From contig JASHZU010000414.1 of NCBI GenBank assembly GCA_030042375.1, positions 1 through 5,287 of the forward strand: a DNA stretch of 5,287 bases, in the 5' to 3' direction. This document shows, piece by piece, positions 1 to 5,287 of the stretch. The stretch is from Verrucomicrobiia bacterium. GTDB taxonomy: Bacteria > Verrucomicrobiota > Verrucomicrobiae > Limisphaerales > UBA11358. Under the pieces are notes generated by a model that made no database searches, had not been told where the DNA came from, and saw only the letters and a list, made by a program, of their open reading frames with translations. Position 1 is the stretch's first letter; every line of letters begins with the position of its first letter. Both the position numbers and the translations under genes were made by a program.

Positions 1-1808
1 GTGACGTTTGGGAAATGCAGGCCTTTGGCAATCATCTGCGTGCCGACTAAAATATCAATCCGGCCGGCACGAAAATCGCCGAGCGTTTTGCGATAATCGT
101 CTTTGCGTTTCATCGTGTCGGAATCCATGCGCCGCACGCGGGCCCGGGGAAAAAGTTTGGCGAGCGTTTCTTCGACGCGCTGTGTGCCGGTGCCGGAGAA
201 GCGAATGGCAGGATTTCGACATTTCTCATTCGGACAAACCATCGGAACCTTTTGCACTTCGCCGCAGATATGACAGGCCAGCTTTTGCTCGATGCGATGA
301 TAGGTCATCGAAACGCTGCAGTTCGGGCATTCAGCAACGTAGCCGCACTGAGTGCATTGCAAGGCCGTGGCCCAGCCGCGGCGATTGAGAAATAAAATCG
401 TTTGTTCCTGTTTTTCAAGGCGCTGGTGAACAGCTTCCTTGAGCTGCGGCGAGAAAATCAAATTGCCTTTTTCCTTCGCTGCCGCCTGGCGCATGTCCAC
501 GACGCGGACGCGCGGCATTTTTTGATTGTCCACACGCTCGGGCAATTCCAGCAGCGCATATTTGCCTTTTTTGGCGTTATGATAACTTTCGAGCGATGGC
601 GTGGCTGAGCCGAGCAGGACCACGGCATTTTCCATTTGTCCGCGCATGATGGCGACGTCACGGGCGTGGTAGCGTGGCGCTTCCTCCTGCTTGTATGTTT
701 GCTCGTGTTCTTCGTCCACGATGATTAGCCCAACCGGATCCACCGGCGCGAAAATGGCCGAGCGAGCGCCAATGACAATCCGCGCGCGGCCCTGGCGTAT
801 CTTGTGCCATTCATCATGCCGTTCGCCGGCGCTGAGATGCGAATGCAACACGGCCACGAGTGTTTGCAATTTGCCGGAGCTGAACCGCGCTTTGAACCGT
901 TCCACCGTCTGCGGCGTGAGCGAAATTTCCGGCACGAGGACGATAGCGCCTTTGCCCTGTTCCAGCGCATGGGCAATGGCTTGCAGATAGACTTCCGTTT
1001 TGCCCGAGCCGGTGACGCCGTGGAGGAGAAAAATAGAGGGCTTGGCAGCATTATCCTGAGCCCTCACCTCACCCTGACCCTCTCCCCTCCCATCGGATGG
1101 GAGCGGAGAGGGAACAGCAGGGGACGCGGGCTGTTTAGAAATCCTGACAGGCGAGACGCCCGTCCCACTATTCACCGCGAAAAATACCGTTGTAATCGCT
1201 GCGAGTGCCTTTGCCTGAGCTTCATTTAACGAAAGTGGTTGCGAGGGCAGAATATGTTCTCGGGCGTAGGGATCGCGCTCGGAGATTTCGGAAGTAATCT
1301 CCAGCAGCCCGCGGTCTTCGAGCTTGCGAATGGTCGCGGTGGTGGTTTCGGCGAGTTCGAGCAGTTCGGCCAGTGACAGTTCGCGCCGTTCTTCGATAAT
1401 GTTCCAGACTTCCTGCTGGCGTCTCGGCAGCTTCGGAAATTCACCAGGCGACGGCAAAGCGCGGACGAACAATTGTTTTTTCCAGCCTTCCTCTTTTTTG
1501 CGGACGACTTCCGGCAGGACGCTTTTGAGCGCGATTTCCGGCGCGCAGCAGTAATACTCGCCAATCCAGCGGGCGAGCTTCAAGATTTTGGGCGTGATGA
1601 GCGTCTGCGTGCCAACGATGCGCAGGATGGGTTTGAGATTGGTGTGCGCGGATTCTTCAGCCAGGGCGGTGACGGTCCCGAAAATTTTTCGCGCGCCGAA
1701 CGGGGCCTGGACGCGCGTCCCGATTTCGATTTGCCCAAGCAACCCCGGCGGAATCGAATAATCAAATTCCTTCCGCAACGCGATTTCGAGGCTGACACGC
1801 GCTATCAT
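1..1808 (-). CDS. priA: PriA primosomal helicase (replication restart), C-terminus cut by left edge
   Basis: PriA is a superfamily 2, 3'-to-5' DNA helicase that recognises stalled forks and D-loops and starts primosome assembly to reload the replicative helicase. The frame is open from the ATG at 1808 to base 3 (602 codons) with no stop. Visible parts, in order: a 3'-end-binding domain (about 1-105); a winged-helix stretch (about 128-172); Walker A GVTGSGKT at 264-271; DEEH at 365-368; GSATPS at 400-405; LNRRG at 474-478; a zinc module with C485, C488, C494, C497, C512, C515, C525 and C530; GTGTQ at 539-543; and GTQMIAKG at 589-596. Roughly the last 150-190 residues lie beyond the edge. The start follows the upstream ATPase stop by 6 nt with no clear Shine-Dalgarno, so translational coupling is likely. 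Residues about 213-258 form a repeat-derived insert absent from typical PriA (see 1035-1172). Identity is essentially certain. Confidence 0.96.
   Translation of the reverse strand, partial: MIARVSLEIALRKEFDYSIPPGLLGQIEIGTRVQAPFGARKIFGTVTALAEESAHTNLKPILRIVGTQTLITPKILKLARWIGEYYCCAPEIALKSVLPEVVRKKEEGWKKQLFVRALPSPGEFPKLPRRQQEVWNIIEERRELSLAELLELAETTTATIRKLEDRGLLEITSEISERDPYAREHILPSQPLSLNEAQAKALAAITTVFFAVNSGTGVSPVRISKQPASPAVPSPLPSDGRGEGQGEVRAQDNAAKPSIFLLHGVTGSGKTEVYLQAIAHALEQGKGAIVLVPEISLTPQTVERFKARFSSGKLQTLVAVLHSHLSAGERHDEWHKIRQGRARIVIGARSAIFAPVDPVGLIIVDEEHEQTYKQEEAPRYHARDVAIMRGQMENAVVLLGSATPSLESYHNAKKGKYALLELPERVDNQKMPRVRVVDMRQAAAKEKGNLIFSPQLKEAVHQRLEKQEQTILFLNRRGWATALQCTQCGYVAECPNCSVSMTYHRIEQKLACHICGEVQKVPMVCPNEKCRNPAIRFSGTGTQRVEETLAKLFPRARVRRMDSDTMKRKDDYRKTLGDFRAGRIDILVGTQMIAKGLHFPNV
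1078..1112. repeat. REP-like palindrome, 16-position stem and 3-nt loop (second half of the priA insert)
   Basis: Bases 1078-1093 pair with 1097-1112 around the loop 1094-1096. The only mismatch in sixteen positions is 1086/1104. Flanking bases 1061-1077 carry the CCTCACC/CCCTGACC-type lead-in that often accompanies this kind of repeat. In the priA transcript it would form a long, stable hairpin within the coding region. It is not followed by a T-run on either strand, so it is not an intrinsic terminator. It resembles the dispersed repeats seen translated as LTLTLSP-type strings in many predicted proteins; that recognition is from memory. Confidence 0.82.
1146..1164. repeat. Short palindrome, 8-bp stem and 3-nt loop (first half of the priA insert)
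   Basis: Bases 1146-1153 pair with 1157-1164 around the loop 1154-1156. Seven of eight positions are Watson-Crick, and the 1149/1161 pair becomes a G-U wobble in the priA transcript. On the minus strand it reads GACGGGCGTCTCGCCTGTC, which translates to part of TGVSPV. From memory this resembles a widespread dispersed repeat of Verrucomicrobiota and some other bacterial genomes; that identification needs a genome search. It lies wholly inside the priA reading frame. Confidence 0.75.
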
Positions 1809-1814
1809 GAGGAA

Positions 1815-3371
1815 TCAATCGCACGGCACGGTACGCTTGGCGGCCCAGTCCCGGACTTCTTCGACCTTTTCGGCCATAATCACCGAGAGCGGCTTGGTTT
1901 GTTTGATCTCGTTAAGCAGCTCTTTTTCAGAGACCTGGGCGCCCTGGGCATGAGCGGTGTACATGGCCGAGACAATGGCCTGCTCGATTTCCGAGCCAGA
2001 AAAACCTTCCGTCTCTTTGATTAGCCGATCCAAATCGAGCGCTTCGGGGTCGAGGTTACGCTTGGTCAAATGAATCTTCCAAATATCGCGGCGGTTTTCC
2101 TCCGACGGCAAATCGACAAAGAAAATTTCGTCGAACCGCCCTTTGCGGACGATTTCCGGTGGCAGGCGCATGATGTCATTGGCCGTGGCGACGAGAAACA
2201 CGGGCCGGCGTTTCTCAGACATCCATGTCAGCAGCATGCCTAAAATGCGGCGCGACAGGCCGTCGTCGTCTTCCTGGATGGAGATGCCTTTTTCGATTTC
2301 ATCAATCCACAGAACGCAGGGCGACATCACTTCGGCGGTATCGAGCGCCTTGCGCAGGTTATGCTCGGTCTCGCCGTAATATTTGTTGTAAAGAACGCCA
2401 AAGTCCAAGCGGAGCAGCGGAACGCCTAATATTCCCGCGGTGGCCTTGGCGGCGAGGCTTTTGCCGCAGCCCTGGACGCCGAGTAGCAAAATGCCGCGTG
2501 GCGGGTCCAGCTCTTCCGGTGTATCGTGCAGGAAGAAACTTTTTCGCAATTCCAGCCAACTGCGCAATCGCCTCATACCGCCGATTTCGGCGAATTGCGC
2601 AGTTTCGTTTTCGAAAGAAAGAACGGAATCGCGCCCGAGTAATTCGTATTTTGCGCGCATGACTTCGGGCATATCGGTATCGGAAATAACGCCGTTGTCG
2701 TTGATGGCCTTGAGCGCAAGCCGGCGCGCATCGGTTGCGGTAAGGCCGGCAAGATTGCGCACGAGCAAATCGAGCGTTTTGTTGGTGGTCTGGACGTCGC
2801 GGTTATCATTGGCCGCGCCCCATTCGGCAGCGACTTCATGGACGATCTGGCGCAATTCTCCCGGCGAGGGCAGGGGAAATTTGAAATTGTTCGTGAACGG
2901 ACGCAATTCCTGCGGCACGCGCACGATGTAACCGACCAGCACGACAGTGGAGTAATGTTTTTCGTAGCTAAGCGCGATGTCTTTAAGGCTGCGGACGTGG
3001 ATGGTATCGTCAAGGAACGGGTGAAAATCAAGGAGCACAAACAGGCAACTGTGCGCGGAGGTCTTGATGAAATTGAGGACGTCGATGGATTTCTGGGGCG
3101 TTTTCACCGGCTGGTCCATTGGGTCAAACGCCTGCAAGCCTTCCGTGGCCGTCCAGCGAAACGCCTTGAGCTGAAGTTTCCGGGCGATTTCGCGCACCAT
3201 GCGGACAACCTGCGGCTCCTCGTTGCTTTCCACGGTAATCAGCGGCGCGCCGGAGCGAATCAGCACTTCCAGGTCGCGCATCGGGCTTTCGGTCATTTTT
3301 GAGCCGGATTGGGCGGATGATTTAGACGGCGAATTCATTTTCAAAGCTCGATCTACAAGATTATTTATCAT
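1815..3371 (-). CDS. AAA+ ATPase, Ycf46-like, with a degenerate N-terminal module
   Basis: This 518-residue protein has one complete AAA+ module at about 255-500: Walker A GVQGCGKS (298-305), Walker B VLWIDEIE (353-360), sensor 1 ATAND (395-399), the arginine-finger region RKGRFDE (409-415) and a sensor 2 helix beginning GFSGSEIE (456-462). The GVQGCGKSLAAKA and KGRFDEIFFVDLP wording matches the Ycf46/slr0374 group of cyanobacteria, plastids and other bacteria, whose substrate is poorly defined. The N-terminal part (about 31-190) has strands resembling a worn-out ATPase core: LITVESNEE in the P-loop position without GK, and LFVLLDF resembling Walker B. No signal peptide or membrane segment is seen, so it is probably cytosolic. 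The start is uncertain: M1 lacks a Shine-Dalgarno, and M12 (3338), M26 (3296) or M31 (3281) are possible, with conserved sequence beginning near M31. It starts 7 nt after the acyltransferase stop and ends 6 nt before priA. Confidence 0.88.
   Translation of the reverse strand: MINNLVDRALKMNSPSKSSAQSGSKMTESPMRDLEVLIRSGAPLITVESNEEPQVVRMVREIARKLQLKAFRWTATEGLQAFDPMDQPVKTPQKSIDVLNFIKTSAHSCLFVLLDFHPFLDDTIHVRSLKDIALSYEKHYSTVVLVGYIVRVPQELRPFTNNFKFPLPSPGELRQIVHEVAAEWGAANDNRDVQTTNKTLDLLVRNLAGLTATDARRLALKAINDNGVISDTDMPEVMRAKYELLGRDSVLSFENETAQFAEIGGMRRLRSWLELRKSFFLHDTPEELDPPRGILLLGVQGCGKSLAAKATAGILGVPLLRLDFGVLYNKYYGETEHNLRKALDTAEVMSPCVLWIDEIEKGISIQEDDDGLSRRILGMLLTWMSEKRRPVFLVATANDIMRLPPEIVRKGRFDEIFFVDLPSEENRRDIWKIHLTKRNLDPEALDLDRLIKETEGFSGSEIEQAIVSAMYTAHAQGAQVSEKELLNEIKQTKPLSVIMAEKVEEVRDWAAKRTVPCD
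2558..2604. repeat. Perfect 11-bp inverted repeat with nested small hairpin inside the AAA+ gene
   Basis: Bases 2558-2568 (AACTGCGCAAT) are the exact reverse complement of 2594-2604. The 25-nt spacer contains a further 5-bp hairpin (2580-2584 with 2587-2591). The structure falls in the AAA+ gene at residues about 257-272, where the N-terminal module gives way to the catalytic module. It could fold in the mRNA, or it could be a chance product of codon choice. Confidence 0.5.
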
Positions 3372-3378
3372 GGAATAT

Positions 3379-4068
3379 TCAGTCGCGCGAGATTTCCCGG
3401 AGCGCCTGCTCCAATTGTTTCCGGAATTCTTCGCGTTGTTTATCAGAAAGTTCGCGCGGAATGGTTATCGGTTTCCCGGTGATGACATCACATCGCGTAA
3501 ACGGCAGCGGGACCTGGAAGCGGTCCCAGCTTTTGATGCAGAATTTCCAGCTCAGGTAATAGGACACCGGAACAATCGGCAGACCGGTAAGCTGCGCGGT
3601 GGTAATGACGCCCTCCTGTACTTCATAGCACGGGCCGCGTGGGCCGTCGGGCGTAATGGCGAGGTCATAGTCGCGCTCGGCGCATGTGGTCATTTCCACC
3701 AGACCCTGCGCGCCGCGCCGTGACGAGGAGCCGCGTATGGGCACCATGCCAAAATTTTCCATGATCTCCGCCAGCAGGCCGCCGTCGCGGCTGGCACTTA
3801 CCAACCCGGCGATCCGGCGATCCGGCTCGTATTGCCGGGCATAGAGCTGGTACATAATTCCCGAGAGCGCCAACCGATTGTGCCAAATCGCCAAAATAAT
3901 TCGCTGTCGCGACTTCCCTTGCAGGAGCCCGGTGCCTTCCTTGAAAGTAAAACGAATCGTCACTGCTCCCAGGCGAACCAGGAAACAAATCACCGCCGCG
4001 GCTAGCTTTTGGTGCCATTTTGCCTCGTGCGGAATGACTACGCCTGATTTCTGATTTGCCACGGCCAT
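3379..4068 (-). CDS. DUF374/LPLAT-family putative acyltransferase
   Basis: This 229-residue protein is of the DUF374 type within the lysophospholipid acyltransferase superfamily. Members are thought to acylate lipid or lipid A-like acceptors at the inner membrane, but the substrate here is unknown. Visible features: a hydrophobic helix at about 21-40 that could anchor it to the membrane; WHN at 62-64, the family's version of the catalytic histidine motif; SASRDGG at 91-97; RGSSSRRG at 112-119; and ITPDGPRGP at 138-146. The second acidic residue of the classic HX4D motif is absent (L68 at that place). The start is set at the ATG at 4068 because AAGGAG sits 4 nt upstream and the ATG overlaps the ruvA stop as TAATG. 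A longer frame from 4089 would add seven residues inside ruvA and has no better signal. The protein has no known link to the DNA repair genes around it. Confidence 0.87.
   Translation of the reverse strand: MAVANQKSGVVIPHEAKWHQKLAAAVICFLVRLGAVTIRFTFKEGTGLLQGKSRQRIILAIWHNRLALSGIMYQLYARQYEPDRRIAGLVSASRDGGLLAEIMENFGMVPIRGSSSRRGAQGLVEMTTCAERDYDLAITPDGPRGPCYEVQEGVITTAQLTGLPIVPVSYYLSWKFCIKSWDRFQVPLPFTRCDVITGKPITIPRELSDKQREEFRKQLEQALREISRD
3806..3826. repeat. 8-bp tandem repeat, about 2.6 copies, inside the acyltransferase gene
   Basis: The unit CCGGCGAT occurs twice in a row (3806-3813 and 3814-3821), followed by CCGGC. It encodes residues about 82-88, just before the conserved SASRDGG block. Because the unit is not a multiple of three, gain or loss of one copy would shift the frame. 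Confidence 0.6.
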
Positions 4069-4673
4069 TATGCTCCTTTTTTCAAGCACGCCCGCACCAG
4101 GTCCTCGACAGTTGCCTTGGTGCCCAGCATGGCCTGCGCGGAACGGACGGCGTCGTGCGCCTCGATTTGTTTAAAGCCCAGTGCCATGAGCGCGAGCACG
4201 GCATCGTTGATTTTTTGGTCGTCCGGCGAAAGGGCGCGTCGCGCGCTGGCGGCTTCCCATGCACCGGCCGCACCGACTTTATCGCGCAATTCAACGACGA
4301 TGCGCTCGGCGGTTTTCTTGCCCACGCCGGAAATCTGGGACAACGATTTGACGTCGCTGTTGGCCACTGCCCCACGAAAAGCAGTTACCGAAATGCCGCT
4401 CAAAATATTCAGCGCGATTTTCGGGCCAATGCCGGAGACGGTATTGATTAAGAGGCGAAACAAATCACGTTCCGCTGCCGACATAAAACCGTAAAGCACA
4501 TGCGCGTCCTCGCGAACGATCAATTGCGTGAGCATCTTCACATCGCCGCCCGGCGATGGCAGCTTATCGAACGAGGACAGCGGAATGAGCACTTCGTAAC
4601 CGACGCCGTGGACGTCCACAATGGCCTGGGTAGGCAGTGCTTCGACGAGTTTGCCGTGAAGAAAGGTGATCAT
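4068..4673 (-). CDS. ruvA: RuvA, Holliday junction-binding subunit of the RuvAB branch migration motor
   Basis: RuvA binds four-way DNA junctions as a tetramer, and RuvB rings dock on it to drive branch migration. The 201-residue length matches the family (about 200). The N-terminal OB-fold domain begins MITFLHGKL. The acidic pin residues E55 and D56 in REDAHVLYGF fall at the same numbers as in E. coli. Two helix-hairpin-helix motifs follow: LINTVSGIGPKIALNIL (75-91) and LSQISGVGKKTAERIV (111-126). A variable linker (about 133-155) leads to the RuvB-binding C-terminal domain, which contains NDAVLALMALGF (156-167). The ATG at 4673 lies 9 nt after the ruvC stop and has no Shine-Dalgarno. Its TAA overlaps the next gene's ATG. 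No ruvB follows it here, so that partner must be encoded elsewhere. Nothing is missing from the protein. Confidence 0.97.
   Translation of the reverse strand: MITFLHGKLVEALPTQAIVDVHGVGYEVLIPLSSFDKLPSPGGDVKMLTQLIVREDAHVLYGFMSAAERDLFRLLINTVSGIGPKIALNILSGISVTAFRGAVANSDVKSLSQISGVGKKTAERIVVELRDKVGAAGAWEAASARRALSPDDQKINDAVLALMALGFKQIEAHDAVRSAQAMLGTKATVEDLVRACLKKGA
4073..4078 (-). promoter_or_regulatory. Shine-Dalgarno AAGGAG for the acyltransferase gene
   Basis: On the minus strand AAGGAG lies within the last codons of ruvA, 4 nt before the ATG at 4068. It is the only strong ribosome-binding site at a gene junction in this window. It decides the start of the downstream gene in favour of 4068 over 4089. 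The other downstream genes (ruvA, the AAA+ gene and priA) have no clear site and probably rely on translational coupling. Confidence 0.8.
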
Positions 4674-4682
4674 CAGATGCCA

Positions 4683-5258
4683 TCAAATACGTTTGGGCGG
4701 CGTGAGGTTGTATCGGGAATTTTCGCGGGCATGCGCCAGCGCGAGGGCCAGGGCATCCGCCGCGTCAGGCTGAGGAGGGGCAGGGAGGTTTAGCAGCCGC
4801 TGGACCATTTTAGCGACGGCAGATTTTTGGGCCGCGCCATAGCCGACGACCGCCTGTTTCACTTTGCGCGGCGCGATTTCATAGACTTCAATACCGCGTT
4901 CGGCCACCGCCGCGAGCGCCGCGCCTCGCGCCTCGCCCATAATCATAGCCGTTTGGAGATTTTGCGCGAAAAAGATGCTCTCAATCACACAGATAGTCGG
5001 GCGAAATTTTTGGACTTCTGCGCGCAGGGTTTCGGAAATTTTCGCGAGGCAGCGGGAACGTTCCCATGTCGGCGGGCAGGAAATTGTGCCGTGCGTCAGG
5101 GTGCGGGGATGCGGATTGGCGATTTCGATAATGCCGAAGCCGGTGCCGCGCAGGGAGGGGTCAATGCCCAAAATAATTCCGAGCGAGGCGCTTTTGGGCT
5201 GCAAGGGGGCGAAAATGGGGGCAGCCTTGCGCGTCTTGCCGCCGACGCGCTCTTTCAT
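4683..5258 (-). CDS. ruvC: RuvC crossover junction endodeoxyribonuclease
   Basis: RuvC is the dimeric, metal-dependent nuclease that resolves Holliday junctions by symmetrical cleavage. The RNase H-like fold is recognisable and the acidic catalytic set is intact: D33 in LGIDPS, E93 in VIES, and D165 and D168 in PDAADAL, matching E. coli D7, E66, D138 and D141. KVKQAVVGYGAAQKS (132-146) is the conserved stretch between them. The protein starting at 5258 is 191 residues, with about 26 residues before the first strand that typical RuvC lacks; these are basic and Pro/Ala-rich. The frame stays open upstream to the window edge (GISLRQFEE) and the last, incomplete codon is NTG. The true start may therefore be one base outside the window, since GAAGAG abuts the 5258 ATG with no spacing. 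It is the first visible gene of the array, and ruvA follows after 9 nt. Confidence 0.95.
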   Translation of the reverse strand: MKERVGGKTRKAAPIFAPLQPKSASLGIILGIDPSLRGTGFGIIEIANPHPRTLTHGTISCPPTWERSRCLAKISETLRAEVQKFRPTICVIESIFFAQNLQTAMIMGEARGAALAAVAERGIEVYEIAPRKVKQAVVGYGAAQKSAVAKMVQRLLNLPAPPQPDAADALALALAHARENSRYNLTPPKRI

Positions 5259-5287
5259 CTCTTCGAATTGGCGAAGGGAAATGCCCA

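Larger units (their letters stand above)
1035..1172 (-). repeat. In-frame insertion of dispersed-type palindromic repeats inside priA
   Basis: This segment encodes PriA residues about 213-258. It separates the helix ending in AAIT (203-206) from the strand FLLHG (260-264) that leads into Walker A. From memory of the E. coli protein, only about 13 residues separate the equivalent points, against 58 here, so roughly 45 codons are extra. The insert contains two separate palindromes joined by a short spacer. Its translation is low in complexity and rich in Gly, Pro, Ser and Glu (for example SGTGVSPV and SDGRGEGQGEV), unlike the rest of the protein. All codons are open and the frame is preserved on both sides. 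No flanking target duplication is evident. The exact insertion borders are estimates. Confidence 0.8.

Noticed and set aside
1078..1112. Intrinsic transcription terminator
   Set aside because: The hairpin is strong, but neither strand has a T-run after it, and it lies in the middle of a coding region with conserved motifs downstream.
1035..1172. Possible frameshift or pseudogene in priA at the repeat
   Set aside because: Codons were read across the insert one by one. The frame is the same before and after, no stop occurs, and the total length from 1808 to base 3 is a whole number of codons.
804..1229. Plus-strand open frame of 141 codons containing an LTLTLSP-type string
   Set aside because: It is a shadow of priA read through the palindromic repeat on the opposite strand. 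Such strings are typical of mis-called proteins over this repeat, and the priA frame explains the whole region.
1473..2024. Long plus-strand open frames, including 1473-2024, 2440-2931, 2838-3302 and 3199-3723
   Set aside because: They lie opposite recognised genes with conserved motifs, encode no recognisable domain and are Arg-rich, as expected for antisense shadows in GC-rich coding DNA.
4069..4089. Upstream ATG at 4089 as the start of the acyltransferase gene
   Set aside because: The added seven residues overlap the ruvA coding end, and the Shine-Dalgarno AAGGAG at 4073-4078 clearly serves the ATG at 4068.
1..5287. A novel defence or mobile system
   Set aside because: Every gene belongs to a known core-genome family. 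There is no transposase, integrase, toxin-antitoxin pair, CRISPR array or nuclease other than RuvC. The only unusual structure is the repeat insert in priA.

Overview
All the genes lie on the minus strand in one compact, five-gene, operon-like array. Transcription runs from the right edge to the left edge: ruvC (4683-5258), ruvA (4068-4673), a DUF374/LPLAT-type putative acyltransferase (3379-4068), a Ycf46-like AAA+ ATPase (1815-3371) and priA (1-1808, cut by the left edge). Junctions are tight: a 9-nt gap, a 1-nt TAATG overlap, a 7-nt gap and a 6-nt gap. There is no room for internal promoters or terminators between genes, and the promoter must lie upstream of the right edge. No gene-free stretch longer than a few bases exists, and no RNA gene, CRISPR array or transposase gene is seen.

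The functional theme is repair and restart of replication forks. RuvC (junction resolvase) and RuvA (junction-binding subunit) process Holliday junctions. PriA reloads the replisome on repaired forks and D-loops. The acyltransferase-like protein and the AAA+ ATPase sit between them and have no established link to this pathway. ruvB is not next to ruvA in this window.

The most unusual feature is inside priA. About 45 codons (around 1035-1172) are inserted between the winged-helix domain and the Walker A motif. This insert contains two GC-rich palindromes (1146-1164 and 1078-1112) that look like dispersed intergenic-type repeats, yet they are translated in frame. The reading frame is continuous from the ATG at 1808 to the left edge, so priA appears intact and carries a repeat-derived linker.

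The organism is probably a member of the Verrucomicrobiota, perhaps Pedosphaera/Limisphaerales-like, or a related PVC-group bacterium. This is inferred from the repeat types, the moderately GC-rich coding style and the protein flavour. It rests on memory, not on a search, and is held at moderate-to-low confidence.
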